Counted from the first letter of the stretch, positions 21,868 to 35,537 are shown. The stretch: 64,000 bases of DNA from Paramecium octaurelia (GCA_905182995.1 CAJJDP010000093.1:250563-314562), one strand, 5' to 3'. The notes: a model not told the origin generated them from the letters alone. Numbers and translations: made by a program.

Positions 21868-24800
21868 TCAATTCATTGAATCATAATCATCTCCATTTCT
21901 CTTCTTTTTCATACGAATAATAACATATGCTATAAATCCAATCAATAAAACTCCTCCAACAATACTCAAAATGATCCACCATAATTTGGAGCTATGATAT
22001 TAATAAGATTATACCTTTCTTCAGGATCTGGTTTAGGGGGATCAGGGCCAGGACCAGGGGGATCTGGCTAGACTGTTACCTTCAAATCGAAATCGACTTG
22101 AGATGAACTGAAATCATTTCCAACCTTGATGACTATCTTCTCTGATTTTAATGGGAACTCAGCAGTTTAGATGAATGTTAATTCAGGTTCTGCAATTATT
22201 GAATATTATTCTGTGTCACTAGTTGGTGAATTTGCATATAATTTTTCATTTCTAAAGAATAAACCGAAATTTAATGTGTTAAATGTTTAAGCATCAGCAG
22301 TGAAACTGAAACTTCCAATTGCTGTAGTTGGTTTTGTGGATTCTCCAATAGGATAAATTGCAACAATGTATTTGTCCATATTAGAATATGGAATTGCTGC
22401 ATAACTCTTGGACACAGCCACATTTCTAACATTATTCCAAGTACCATATCTATTCAGTGAGAATTAAGTTTCCAATCCTGAGTAGGTCAAATAGGTTTAT
22501 CCTTCCTTAGTAGCAAATTTAATCTTCAAACCATATTGAACAACATTGCTGGTTTAAATGAAAACATTAAGGGTGTTAGCCTCAAATGCTTTTAATTCTT
22601 TGACCAACAAGTATTGAGTACTACTAATGGCGTATTGTTTAATTTTCAATAATTCAGCTGATAGATTAACATACTCTAAATTGACTGTTACTAAGTTTTA
22701 ATTCTAGAAGTAGAAATCTTAGAAGAAGACACCTTCACCACTTGTAATAAGCACTTTGTAATGTTAGATATCATCAACTTTATTGACTGCAGTGACAAGG
22801 AAATCATTAGGGGTAAATGTTAAAAGGTCTTCATATTGAGTTTGAATTTGACTTAAATTGATTACGTACTCTTCATCTAATTCCCAATTTTCATTCTCCA
22901 TGTTGATCTTGGAAATAACAAATGATTAATTGTCCAAAACAATTAAGAAGTCATTTTGAAGTAACTCTATTTTTTTGGTTAGTTTGCCTAATTTCAATAC
23001 TTCACCAACAGGGAACCAACCTGTTACACTAATACCACTGGTGGCATAAACAGTGTATTGAGTTCCATCGTGACATAAACTTAGGATATAATCTTCTGAG
23101 GAAGTGGATGCGAAACATTGATAGACTTCACTAGGTAAATCCAATGGGATAATATCCTTTTAGGTGTCATCATCATTTAGGAAAATCAAAGCATCATTGG
23201 CTTGGGCAATATTGTGATTGATGGATTTAATTTTGTATGGTTTGTAAAATTAAACATTAGCTTTTTCGACTGTTTATGTAAGTTACACTCCATTAGTAGC
23301 CTTATTGCATTGATCACAGGTAATTTGGAATCCTGAGATTTGGCCACTAAACCAGTCATTTCCTAATTTCTTTACTTTTTTAACATAATCCTTAGAGTCA
23401 ATTTCGATCGAGTTGGCTTTGAATTTGGTTTTGTCTAAATACACCTTGGTTTGAGTATTGATGACTTTGATAGGTTATTTGATAGTGATGGAAGGTGAAT
23501 CTTAGAAGTTGAAGATCTCTAGAGATACATCAATTTAAGCAGCAAATTATGGATCATTGATAGATGGTGCAACAATTAAGACAGGATTAGTCAACATAGA
23601 GTAGACTTGAGCTTGAGTCTTGGTTTGGAGATAGACATACATTTAAGATGAGGTTCCCTGAGTGGAGATCAATTATGGATCTTCAACAGGAAGAGCTTAG
23701 AACACTGCTTCATGTTAAAGTGTATTAGGTTGAATAACCAAAATGTGGTTCTTAGCAGTATCTTCATTAAGTTCTTATGTCTTAGTTTTAGCAACTACAA
23801 AGAGATAACCTGTGTCTGAACAGAAATCTCCCAAAAGTGGCCAGACTAATTCAAAGTTATACAATTGGACTACTTTGGTCTAATAGATGTTGTTCAATCT
23901 ATCGAAATCGTATTCTACAATTTTATTAGTGATGACAAAGAATGTTTCAGCACCGATGGCCAATTCAATATTATCAGATTCATCAATGTCAATTTATTTT
24001 ATGAAGGTGTATGATGTGTGGAAATCTAAGAGAGTGATGTGATCTTGATGAATCACAAATATAAGATTTTCTCTTAATTTTCTATTACCAAAGATCTTCT
24101 TGGGTGCCCATGTTCCCTTGTAACCTTATTCTACTAATAAATCCAAATCAACAGACTTAACAAATTCTCCATGTTCTGTGTATGCACTGACTGTTCCATT
24201 TTACAATAGGAATAGATAATTCTTTAAGAACAATATGCTAACACCATTCTCAAATGGGATTGTCTTAATGTCTTTGACTTAATTATTGGTGTATACTTTC
24301 ATGTATACATTATTGTTCTCAACATAAGCGAAGTGGAATTTGGGACATTCACATTCCCACATTTAGAATGTTGATTTAGTCAATTTAGTACCAACACTCA
24401 CACTGTCAAATACTTTCTCATAAGTGGCATCACCATTGAAGATGGAATCATGTGTAGCCTTGAGAATGGTTAATTTACCATCCTTATTCTATTGGGCCAA
24501 GAAGAAATATGATGATTGTGTTCCCACTAAAACATCATGGAATTGTAAATCCTTAGGTAATTCTACTGGGAATTTCAACTCCCAATAGGTTCTTAAGGTA
24601 ACTGTTACTGCAGTTGTATCATCTTTCAATTCCACAATTTGCTTGTATTACTCGTTTGGTCCACTGGTTAATACATTCAATTAGAATGGCTCAGTGTCTT
24701 CTGTTATTTGACTAGGGAATGGAGTGAGACTGTCACTGTATTTATAAAGTTATTTATCATCACTTTCGATAATCTGATATGTTAGTTGAACCTTACAAGT

Positions 24801-26224
24801 TTGATCAGCACTTGTTGCTATGATTTCAATCATCTTCTTTTCTTACACAGTGTCAGATCCTTTGTATTGAAGATATCCTTATGATAAAGTGTATCTATAG
24901 GCTGTATCCTAAGTCAACACTATCATATCTGGCAAGAATGGATTAATCATTACATAATTAGTCTATGGAATCACTTATAATTGTAACAAGTCGTTTGATT
25001 TTGCATCGATATCAAAAAGATAAGTGGCATCATCTTGTCTAACAATCACGAACTCCTATGACAAGTCAACATTAGCTGGGAATGTATAATGAATTCCATC
25101 GGGCAATTTGTATTCTGATTTCAATACACCATCGACGATTAATTCGACAAATCCATATCCTAAGACAGCTATGTTCTCTGAGTAAGTGCCATCTCTTCTC
25201 AAGAAAATATTTCTATCAAATGCATAAGCAAAACTCATTCCAGTATCAATTTATTTCTTCAATGAAAATGTACCATTTGGAATGAAATTTACTACAAATA
25301 CTCCATATTAAGCATCCAACAAATAAATATCTCCATTCTCCAACACCTTCATGTCCACTATATTAAACTCAAAATCATAAAATTTATCCAACAACAAACC
25401 CATAGTTACTCCATCCAGAACATATCCGGTATAGGAGGGTTAGCCCTTATCATTCAACAGGTAAATCTCCAATATGGAGTCTCCACTCAATGATCCATCT
25501 TGTGAAATCGAATATGAGGGAGTTGCTCTCACCAAGTACTTGAACTCCTTTCCACCCTATCCTTTCACCTTGTATTAGCCCAATATACGGCCATGGTATG
25601 CTGTTATCAATGCATCCTCCACCAAGTATTCATAAGAATCTCCATCGTTCACATAATATAACACATTCTTGACTTCATTCTTAACCACCTTTGAACAATC
25701 TACAATAAAGGTCTTCTCAGCGATATATTCCAAATCATAACAATTTAATCCGTCTGTTATTTAGTTCAGAGTTATGACCTCATCAAATTTTGGAGCCTCT
25801 ACATTCTGACCTGCCTCCCTATCATAATTACAATCTCTTATACCCTTCAGCTATTCCCAATGTTATTGATGTCGTTCCCTTGTTTAAAAACACGAATGAA
25901 TTGACCCAATATTTGTTTGACTTTAGTGCTCTTGATGATACAATCTTGGTGGCAGCTAACACTTCATAACTTTTAAATACATTAAAAATATGGAGCAGAA
26001 CCTCCTGTGTTTTCTACCGGGTCTATTATCTTGAACTAGTTCTGTTGGGTATCACTTAAAGAGAATGTCAACCCTGCTCCACTAAAAAATTCATCAACCA
26101 AATTCCAATTCAATCTTTCATCTTTTGTGGCATAGATAGTCAAAGCATCTATCTTCTAGCTGCATTTCTAAAAACAAGGAGTTGTTAGTAAAGCAACAAA
26201 AATAAATGATGAAATCAAATTCAT
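21868..26224 (-). CDS. Large type I membrane protein, 1427 aa, unknown
   Basis: The protein starts with a signal peptide (MNLISSFIFVALLTTPC). About 1330 residues of beta-rich, Asp/Asn/Thr-rich ectodomain follow, with few cysteines. Next come a Pro stalk (PDPPGPGPDPPKPDPEE), one membrane helix (WWIILSIVGGVLLIGFIAYV) and a short basic tail ending DDYDSMN. Three introns (25956-25980, 25819-25843, 21992-22014); the middle exon is 3.8 kb. Repeating motifs such as YLLDAQYGVFVV and NGDIYLL suggest beta-propeller-like blades, but no family was recognised. It may be a surface receptor or adhesin. It is the longest gene in the window. Confidence 0.88.
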
Positions 26225-26671
26225 AAATTAAAATATCTACATTGACTCAAACTAAATTAGCTTATAATATAATAGAGTTTGATAATTGTGTAATATGTAA
26301 TATTCAATACAGACTTTACAAAATAATATTCAAATTTCTATATTATAGATACTATTATATTAAATGAATAAACCCTATTCTATACCTTTTAATTTCTCCA
26401 CTTTAATAAACCCTAACTCTCTAATAACTTCAAGGTTTTTATAATGACGAATACATCATTAAGGTTGTTTCATTTATTATAATCATCCTAGAAGAAGACA
26501 GGAGTTTATAAATATTTATAATTTGCTTTAAAAAAATAAAATATGCATTATCAATCATCATGAATCTCGTCTAACTAAAACTAGTTAATTTGATAAAATT
26601 CTTCTTCCTACTTTAATAATTATTATTGTTTTTTGTTTTCTCTACATATTTTTCTTATAAAACCCATTTTT
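26225..26671. other. AT-rich intergenic stretch
   Basis: Upstream of the large membrane protein. No gene was recognised. Confidence 0.55.
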
Positions 26672-26977
26672 TCATTTTTTTTTTCTTCCAAATTTACTAT
26701 TAATAATTGAATAGAAAATACCTAAATTTTAGGCCTTTTTCAATAAATAATAATAATCCTCCAAAGTCTTTCTTGGACATCCAACTAATTCAGCTGCTTA
26801 ATCTAATGTAATCCTTACTGTTCTTCCATCAACTTCTCTAGTTTCTGTTTGATAAACCTATCTAATCAGAGTAAGTTAAATTTTAAACCTCCACAATTTA
26901 ACTAAATTCATTGCTTCACAGACATATCTTTCCTTTGTTCTGGCCCTTGGCTATTATTGCTATTATTATTACTACAT
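26672..26977 (-). CDS. Small protein with ciliate helix-turn-helix-like motif
   Basis: The protein has 101 residues unspliced, or 92 if a 27-nt GT-AG intron at 26862-26888 is removed. It opens with a run of eight Gln. Splicing gives NLVKLWRQVYQTE, and then ITLDQAAELVGCPRKTLEDYY and the basic end SKFGRKKK. The pattern tLdqAAelVG-x-KtLdDYy recurs in many ciliate proteins and looks like a helix-turn-helix DNA-binding unit; that assignment is from memory. The intron is 3n without TGA, so both forms stay open. Confidence 0.65.
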
Positions 26978-27023
26978 TAATTTTTATATTTATACAAATT
27001 TTATATATAACTAATATTATAAT

Positions 27024-28416
27024 TCAATAATCTAAAGCATTGTTTTTAGGACTTTTGAGTAATAATTATTTTTTCTAACGCTCGATATCTTTGGCTAACT
27101 TTTACTATTATTAAAACAATTTCTCTTTGTCATCCTTAAATTATTGGGCCTTATCCAGTTTCTCTTTTAATTTTTTATTTTTTGTTTCAACAATCTCTTT
27201 TAGCATATTAGCAGCCTTTTTTTTATGCTCCTTTATTTGCTCTTCCTTTTTCTATCTATCCTGCTCTTACTTCAATTTTGATAAGGATTGAGTTTCAGTA
27301 ATAGATTTTAAATGTTCTTCATCCTTTTGTCTGATCTTATCTTGAAATGTCTCATTCTTATTATTAAGGATAAAGCCATTCCTTGATTTAATCTAAATAA
27401 GAATTTGATAAGTACATTTTTTCTATGATTATTTTTCTCCTTTTCAATTAATTCTATCTTGTCTTCTGCTTATTTCATTCTCTCCTATATTTAATTTATT
27501 TTTTCTTCAACATTCTATACTTTCAATTAAGCCTTCTCACTTTTTTCTGACATAATTTTCTTATAGTTTTACTAATTTCAATAAATGAAATATGCATACC
27601 ATAACTTTTTTCAGCTTTTCCAATTTCTCCTTTTTCTTCTGCTCCAACATTTACTGTTTGACTTATTGATTGACTCCTATTTCATCTAATTTCTTTTGGT
27701 ATTATTCAATTTTCTAAATCTTCTCTTGATAATATGCATTTTTCTCTTCTTCATTTCTCTATTTGATCTTCTTAAGTTGTTTCTTCTTGGCCAATTTCAA
27801 CTCATTCAATAGGATTTCTTTCTTCTCATTTAAGTCTTTCCACTATTCCTCTTGCTCTTTCTAATACTTGTCCAATTGTATTTTCTTAATCAGAATTTCC
27901 TCCTATTGTGTTTTGACAATCCCTTCTGCTATTCTAAGATTAATTGTAATAATTACTTTTTGACAGTGGATTTCTTATTTCTATCAGTCTAAATTGTTTC
28001 TAAATTACTTTTATTGGCATCAAGTTACTCCATGACTTTGTCTTTGGATACATCATTTTGTGCTAATTCTTTCAATTTCCCTTGTTCTATCTTTTGAATT
28101 TGTAGTAATTTCTCTTTTTCTTTTTCCTTCTTCCTCAGTTCTATCTGATACAATATTGATGCTATTTTACCAATAATTTCTTTTCCTTCAAAGCCTATTC
28201 AACTTACTATTGTTTGGATTTAGTTTGTTCTAGAATTGAGTATTTACGTTTCTCTTATTCTTCCTTTTACTGTTCATACTATTTCAACTACTCCAATTCT
28301 CGTTCCTCCATTATAAATAGAGTCATACTTGTTTTTTCCTCATTTTGGCTAACAGTTTGTCTTCCTATAAGGCAAGGTATTCATTCTCAACTATTGATAT
28401 GGATTCACTAAATACA
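27024..28416 (-). CDS. Coiled-coil protein, 430 aa
   Basis: Lys/Glu/Gln-rich heptad sequence fills nearly the whole protein after a short hydrophobic start (MYLVNPYQQLRMIPC). Four introns (28145-28170, 27934-27956, 27572-27599, 27393-27415) join the heptads in one frame; all exon phases agree. No globular domain is visible. It is likely a structural or cytoskeletal (basal body, cortical) protein, by composition only. The start is the first ATG after an in-frame TGA. Confidence 0.78.
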
Positions 28417-28579
28417 TTGAGCACCATCAGTTGCTTTTTTCATTTTCATGTGTAAATAATATTATATAATAATAATGAAAGAATGGGAAATGTATTGATT
28501 GCAATTCGGTTTGTCTCTGAGAAACTGCTTGTGTATTAAATGACTTTGGAAATTGAATTTTATAAATGCAATATAATAA

Positions 28580-30661
28580 ATGATGGATAATAGTTACGAC
28601 TATTGGTTTTCAAAATACGATTCAGAGTCCTTCGAAAAGGATTTCGTCAAGGTTCCATACAATGAATTCCTGAATCAGTTGGTATCATGAATCAACTTTG
28701 TTTAGATTGTCAATCCTGACTTCAGTCTTCTTCCAAATGAACCCCAATTTTCATTAGATAATGGTCATAAGACCTTGTAGTAAACATTGCAAACAAATCA
28801 TTAGATTATATCAACATTCTTCTTACCCTTACTCGATAACTCAAGGGAGTCTTTCCTGAGATGGGTGAGAAGTGTGATTGCATTTATAGATTGTGAGAAG
28901 ATGTATTCCATCATGTTTTGGAATCTGAGTTTCATTCCCAACTTCCTTGAATATAGATTGTATGCAAGTTTCGTTAGACTCTACAAATTCTTAATCAGTT
29001 TAAACTAAAATGTGATTCAGACTAAATCTCTGACCACTGAATAAATCAGGTTGTCAAACAAAATCACCATCAAGACTCTGGCTGAAAAGTATTAAGACGC
29101 TCTGTATGTCTCTTTTGAGGAATTGGTCAAATTGTAAAGACAAATGCTCAAAGTATTAAAACCGCTTGTCAGTCAAAACCCTACTCTCCTAGGCAAGATT
29201 TACTATTTCATCTATCACATGTACGATAAACCCATAACACAATTGCGCAAAGATCTTGATTTACAATTTGGATAATTGGAGTATCTGTGGGTAAAGAAGA
29301 TTCTCGCTGAAAATGAATTGGCAATCAAATACATAGATGCTTATTTAAATGAAGACAAACAGCCATTGTCAAATAAGGATCAATTTTTATTTGAAGATTC
29401 TGAAATCTTTAAATAACTTGTGAGTTCAAATAAATCAGAAAATCTGTATAAAGTGGATGCACAGGACAAATCATTGTTAGAAAAGTCAAAGAAGATTTAA
29501 TATCTGAATTAAATGGACAGTAAATGCAAGAGAAGAAATCACGATGGCAAGTCTTCATTTCTTGTTCAGAATTATAGTGTAGTTTCAGAATCAATGAAGT
29601 CATCATCTGAAAATAGATCAAAGACTTATGCTGATGAACCACCTAAATTTAAATAAAACTCAATCTAGACTAATTCAATAGCTGATAAATCTACATTCAT
29701 TCAATTTTCAACGAATAATCCAACTAATGTGCAGAATTCAGTTCTAGGATTCTTGGCTAGTGATCTTATTCATCTTGAAAAAGAGCATCAATAGGAATTC
29801 AAAAGTAATACCTTGCCCAAAAGAATTTAAATAGATGAATCTATTAAATTAAATGATGATTTAGTAGAATTCATCTCAAAAGCTGATAGTTAAATTGTTG
29901 CTATAAGAGATGAGGATATCACTCTTGAGGATAATTACAAAAGGAAAAGATATAGGATTAAAATTAATAAGAAATTCGAAGAAAACGAATCACCTGATAT
30001 CAATAGAAAGCAAACATTTGCCAGTCTTAATTAACAAGAAAACAACGAAGAGGAATTAAGAAAAGTGAGAGCCAGGAGACTATTAGAAGAACAAAACTAA
30101 TTCTTTTATTAAAAGCTCAGATATGCCAGTAATCAAGACAATGAATTACCTACTGTTAAGGATAAGGATCTTTTTCGTAATATATATATCATATATGATT
30201 AGGATATTCTTTTGAAGATTCAATGAGTGAAGATGAGGAATCTGAAGAAGAGATTAAACTCAAATAATAATCGCTAAAATAAGCTAAAGTAGTTGTGCCA
30301 AAAAATTACTCATAAAATACTCAAGGCATTATTTTCGAGAAGTTTAAATAATATTCTGGAGATTGTATTCAAGGTGGTTCTGAAAAAAGAAAATGTTTTT
30401 TAAATCGATTATTTCATATGAATGAAAATTCACTTAGAATATCTGGAAGGTCTTTGGTGTTGGATTTTGAAGAAAGAAAATGGTAATTTGATTAATCAAT
30501 AATTAAGGGAATTGTTAAAATAAGCTCATTTATCAAAGACGTTAATGAAAGAGGAGAATTACACATTAAATTTTGATGAACCAATAGCCAATATAATTCA
30601 TAGAGACATTCATTTTAGATAGAATTTAAAAAACAATTATGAAAAATACTATAATTTTTGA
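28580..30661 (+). CDS. Unrecognised protein, 668 aa
   Basis: Three introns (28682-28705, 30177-30202, 30483-30507). The first 270 residues look globular and helical (FLRWVRSVIAFIDCEKMYS, LRKDLDLQFGQLEYLW). The rest is Ser/Asn/Lys/Glu-rich with acidic patches (SEDEESEEE) and is probably disordered. There is no signal peptide or membrane segment. The stop (30661) lies 31 bases from the opposite-strand channel stop. Function is not assigned. Confidence 0.8.
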
Positions 30662-30692
30662 ATGCTTTTAATTATAGTACATATATGAACAA

Positions 30693-32854
30693 TCATTCTT
30701 CTAAAAGATCAGAGATTTCCTCTGCAATTAAAACTAATTCTTAAAGTTTCTGTTTGTTTTGGTTGATTTAAATTTGTTTTTAGCTAAAAGGATTACGTTA
30801 CTAAAACACAGTCTTTGAATGATCATGGTTTTAGTTCAAATCTCTCTTCCTTAATTCAAGTAAAGCTGCTTCATGTTTGCTTCTACTCTATTTACTCGCA
30901 TTCTATCTTTAGGTTATATCATTAATATTACTCTAACTATCACTCTGATATTCTTTTAAGAGAATAGTCTTTTTCTTTTTTGATACTAACAATAACCAAT
31001 AATTCATTACTTCTTGCTTCTGGCTTTGCAGTTTCATCCAAAATGAACTTTTGCAACTATTCAATAGTTTCCAAATTCTTCTTCCTTCTATCCTCTGCAA
31101 TCTTTCTCATTTTATCCATCATATGAGGAAAATCATCATAGATCTCATTCTCAAAAGCTTAAAGAGTTAAGTAATAAAATTCACAGTTAGATTCACATTG
31201 AACTACATACTCTCTTGTAGTGTGGAAAAAGATTTCTATTTCTCCAAAATATGAACCACTTATCATAGATTTGAATGAGAATAATTTTAATTGACTAGTA
31301 GTTGCTTAGACTATGAAATTAGTTTTAAAATTGACTCTTCCAATATCAATTAAATAAATAGCATCTGGATTTGATTTTTCTTCCCAAATCACTCTAAAAT
31401 CAATATGACTTAATTTACTCGCTCTCTAGCATAAATAATGGTTTTAACAATGGTACAATGTTCACAACAAAAGCTTTATCCTCTACCAATTAAAACAATG
31501 CTTAATGTCCAAACACACCACCATGCATAGACATCATTATTTCATATCTTAAATTCATAGGAATGTCTTAAAATATTTTAGTATCACTGGCCCAAACAAA
31601 TCCATTCTTACTAAAATTGTACTCCAAGGTCTCTTTTAGACAATCTCTTAATTACCTAGAAATTTTCTTTTCTAAACAAAATTCACTCATTATTGCCTTT
31701 TTCTGATTTAGTATATGTGCTTTATAATCTATTTGGGATAAGACTGAGGACAACAAACCTATAATTGTTGAATAGAATAAGACTCCTAAAATCATCAAGA
31801 TAATAGTGACGATCTTCTCCTATGGGGAATAGGCATGGATATCTCCATATCCTACAGTAGTTAAGGTAGTGAAGGCATAGTACATTCCTGCTATATATTT
31901 AGTTTGAATAGATGAATTCGATAGGTCATTTTAATATACCCAACTGTTCACTTCATAGTTATTGAATGCTGCAACGTAATGCCAAACACAACTTGATAAA
32001 TGAATAACTAATATGACCGATAAAAATAGGGAGGTCAATCTAGTCATACCATAATTGAATTAGAAAAAATCGCTGCTTGTTATTCTAAATTATTTTGATA
32101 ATTTCACCAATCCTGTCAATTTATACAGTCTTGGCAATTTTGCTAATTTCACTAGTTTAATTTCCTAACCGTCGTTCGAATTTGATGAATCAATCATGTA
32201 AGTCAAAGGCAAGCAGGAAATGAAATCTAGTAAAAACCACCCTTTCAAATATTTCAGAATCACCGTCCTTTTTTATACTACCAATTTCCCCTCTTCATCA
32301 TAATATCCACTAAACATATTGATACATAAATCTATCCAAAATAATACATCAGTAACAATATCTATTTATTACCAATATGATTCTTCTTTGTTAACATAGA
32401 ATGAAACTACTATGAATCAAACACATACTTCGAAATGGCAATATTATGGATGTGTATAATATAATTGCAGTGAAAATTAAATTCCACACGAATTTAACAT
32501 AAGAATCTGGATGAATAATCGGAAATTATGGACTTTAATCTTTATGCTCTGTAGACTTATTAAGAGGAAAGAGGTATTTTTATAATGCAGGTCTTAAAAT
32601 CATCGAATATTTTACCTGTCTCTTGTTGATATGTCAAATAAATTAGATGATGTTCCATACATAATTATTTCCTAGGATAATTTATTAAGTAAATAGATTG
32701 CTCTTAATCGAATGAAGGCTCTATGGAAAATTGACTTAATCTCTTCTGGACTCATAGCTTGATGTTCTGGAAATATAGTTCCTTATGCTCTTCCTCTTAA
32801 AAAAAAGTTAAGAACTTTTAGAGCAACATTGGGGTCATGCTTTTATTCCTTCAT
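30693..32854 (-). CDS. Cyclic-nucleotide-binding-domain potassium channel
   Basis: The protein has about 685 residues and six membrane segments. S4 is weakly charged (KLVKLAKLPRLYKLTGLVKL) and the pore carries the K+ filter TTVGYGD. The C-terminal cyclic-nucleotide-binding fold is visible in PDAIYLIDIGRVNF, ISGSYFGEIEIF and FYYLTLQAF. Introns: 32593-32615, 32407-32428 and 31394-31418. A fourth near 30953-30986 is required by frame, but its exact ends are ambiguous. The family (CNG/HCN/EAG-like) controls membrane potential; in ciliates such channels affect ciliary beat. Cyclic-nucleotide gating is inferred. Confidence 0.92.
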
Positions 32855-33461
32855 TTTTAATTTATTGTTATAATTAAATTATGTTAATAATGATAAATGA
32901 TATAGGAACTAACATTATAGGATAATATTCTTTATTGAAATGATTCCTCATGCAAAAATCACCTCTCATAAATGCAAATAACATTTATTCCAAGTGAGAA
33001 TTGATAGACGATATAGATTTTATTATAGCAAATAAATTTGTATATCACTCATCTTAAACGAATCAAACATTCCCAAATTTTAATTGATTATTAAACTGTT
33101 TTTTTTTATTTTTCAATCATGAAATACATTGAGATTAAATTATGTTTTAATTTTCACATCAATCATTAAAGATACCATTGTATTTTTTTTAAATAAAAAG
33201 GTTAGTGTATGACTTCCAAATTTAGTGTGATTATCTAGAAGTACACACGTAACTGTAGATTATTTATTAAATAAACAAATAAAAAAAGAGTAAATTTCCG
33301 CCATCTAGACATGAATTTAAACAAACTTGCTGTCTGCCTGCTGACTTTCATACTCTACTCAAAACTAAAATTCATGTTGTATTTCTATTGAGTTATTTTT
33401 CAATTTTAAGAGTTATTTACTTGTCATTTTTTTTACAAATTATTTATCATTTTATTTATTA
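32855..33461. other. Divergent intergenic region
   Basis: Promoter region for the channel (-) and the next gene (+). A short open frame (33210-33390) ends in a hydrophobic run, but nothing in it is recognisable. Confidence 0.5.
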
Positions 33462-34031
33462 ATGTCAGAACTAGAAAACATTAAACTTAATTGTGATAGT
33501 AAAGGGATCAAAAAGAAAATTCTTCAAGATAAGTTTAGAAAAAAAGTTTAATTTCTTCAACTAGTACTGTGTTAAAACTAGACAATAAAAACAGCAGCAG
33601 CTTAAAGTTAAATTAAGTTTGCCACAGCAAAGGTAGTCCTTAAGAAATTCCGCCATTATGGATTCTTAAAAAATTCAGATAAAGGTGTAAATATGAAATA
33701 TATTCTAGATTATGAGAAGTAAATTGATCTGCTCAGATAAATTGCATGCATAAAATCTGAGATCAAATAGGAGAAAATTTAAAAGCGTGATCAGGAATTT
33801 TAAGTTCTTAGCCAAAAGATAAGAACAATATAACCACAATCTGTTAACAAGGTAGTCGGAGGTGAAATGAATATTTAATCTCAATTAAGAATCTTCTAAG
33901 AAGAACTTCAAAATCTTCAAATAACTTAATTGCAATTGGTAAAATCTGTCCTTTTAGAACAAATAAAATTGATGGAAAATCACGCTATTTTTATGAATAG
34001 AAATTCAAATCCTTTTATATTTTAATATTGA
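33462..34031 (+). CDS. Small coiled-coil protein, 189 aa
   Basis: Read as a single exon ending at TGA 34029-34031. A basic N-terminal half (KFRKKVQFLQ, KVVLKKFRHYGF) is followed by heptad-like Gln/Glu/Leu sequence (IFQEELQNLQITQLQL). An 18-nt GT-AG candidate near 33560 would stay in frame and is not assumed. No family recognised. Confidence 0.65.
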
Positions 34032-34482
34032 AAATATAAATCTTTTTATATTAATTACTAAATTATTAAAAATAGTAGCTATTCTGTTTTATTAGATAAA
34101 TAATTAGATGCCTAAATTTACTCCTTAATGCAGCTACTTTCAATTTTTAAGAGAAAATAATTAAGATAAAAGTATTTAGGAAAAATTTGATATATATAGA
34201 AGCAGCCGTTATAATGAGTTTCTTATTTTAAGAAATATATTAAAATATAATTTCTCCATCTCTATTCCGAATTATTAAAATATTAGACCAATGTCATATT
34301 TACGGGCCAAGAAATCAATATTTTATTAGTACTTATTTTTGAATACTTTAAATTATAAAACCTAAATTTTGGTTGAAACAGCTTGGATTAAGCAAATTCT
34401 GATGTGAATTAATCAATAATACTAATTAAATATTTCAATAAATTTTTTTTATTTTATGCGGCTTCAATTTTTTATTATTACT
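34032..34482. other. AT-rich region beyond the truncated TTLL copy
   Basis: No gene was recognised. The frame of the truncated inverted TTLL copy happens to stay TGA-free through here on the minus strand, with low-complexity content. Confidence 0.5.
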
Positions 34483-35244
34483 ATTACTTGCATTCAGAGT
34501 CATCAAAGAGCCTGTAAGTTTAAGGTAGAAAAGTGGCGTTGGTCTAAAATTAAATTAAATTTATACTAAACAATCCTGATCCAAACCTTTATTTTTGATA
34601 TCATTTAAATATTTGAGTTGATTGGTCATTAATTGATTTTTGTGGGATAAGGAGGATCTTTGAGGAAGATGGTTATAATTTTGGAACAGACATAAAGAAC
34701 CTATTCTGAATAGGAAAATAATATACTCTGTCCCACTTTAAAGGACAATGCTAATTAATCATAATAAGTGAATGGCAGTGTTAATTACAAAGGCAATTTA
34801 TATTTACAAGGTACTAAATATCAAAAGTTTAATAATTTCTTTGTTTCTTTTGTGAAGTGTCACATTTGGCAATACATCGAAATAGTGTTGCTAAAGAGCT
34901 TACTTAACTAGACCTGAATACTCGCGAAATGTGTAAACGTCCTTCATAATTACATCTGGATGGTAATATTTATATAAGTCTGATTGAATGCAATAATCAT
35001 GATAAGGTTACACAAGAAGTGAATTGAACTACTTAGAAAATAATTAGTTACTTATCTATCAAATGAATGGGAATTATAATAATTTTATCCTATAAACTTA
35101 TTCAAGAAACCAATAAATATTTCAACATCCTTTTCTTATTTATACTTGGCTATTTCCAAGTACAATAAACCTATCAATGTTAGTAATAGCCAAGAAACCA
35201 ACAACGTGACTATATTTCCTATCATAATTAATAAAAATTAACTA
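34483..35244 (-). pseudogene. Truncated inverted copy of the TTLL gene 5' end
   Basis: This is a 762-bp copy of 15599-16360 on the opposite strand. It includes the start codon (35225-35223), the first three introns and 27 codons of exon 4, and then stops abruptly. The ATP-grasp core and metal site are missing. Alignment by eye gives about 19 substitutions and no indels; about 11 are silent in the TTLL frame. Both splice-site sets are retained. It cannot encode an active ligase. It could be a recently truncated paralogue, or a misplaced piece of a paralogous contig. Confidence 0.85.
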
Positions 35245-35537
35245 ATTAATAAATATTAAATATTAATCTTATTAGAAGAAATAGATTCAATCGTAAAATT
35301 AATTCATTTGAATGATTGAAAATGTGAAATGAAACATTTTAACTACGATAATATTTCTGTGTTTCACCAAAAATTAAATAATCTTCTTTAAGAATGCCAG
35401 ACAGTATTGGAAAAACGAGAATAAAATAGTAATCATTAAAACTATCCAAACTTTTTAAGCTTTAAAGACACTAGGTTTATCATAAAAAATGATGTTATAG
35501 AAAATTATAATAAATTAAATTAAGATATAAATTCATT

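Noticed and set aside
28417-28449. ATG 28449 as the start of the coiled-coil gene
   Set aside because: The frame reaches TGA at once and no intron rescues it. ATG 28416 is open straight into the coiled coil.
33311-33391. Short hydrophobic peptide MNLNKLAVCLLTFILYSKLK
   Set aside because: Only 26 codons, no homologue recognised, and no other support.
34032-34482. Extension of the truncated TTLL copy as a chimeric protein on the minus strand
   Set aside because: It is TGA-free by chance in AT-rich DNA; the translation is low-complexity Asn/Ile/Lys/Gln without domains.
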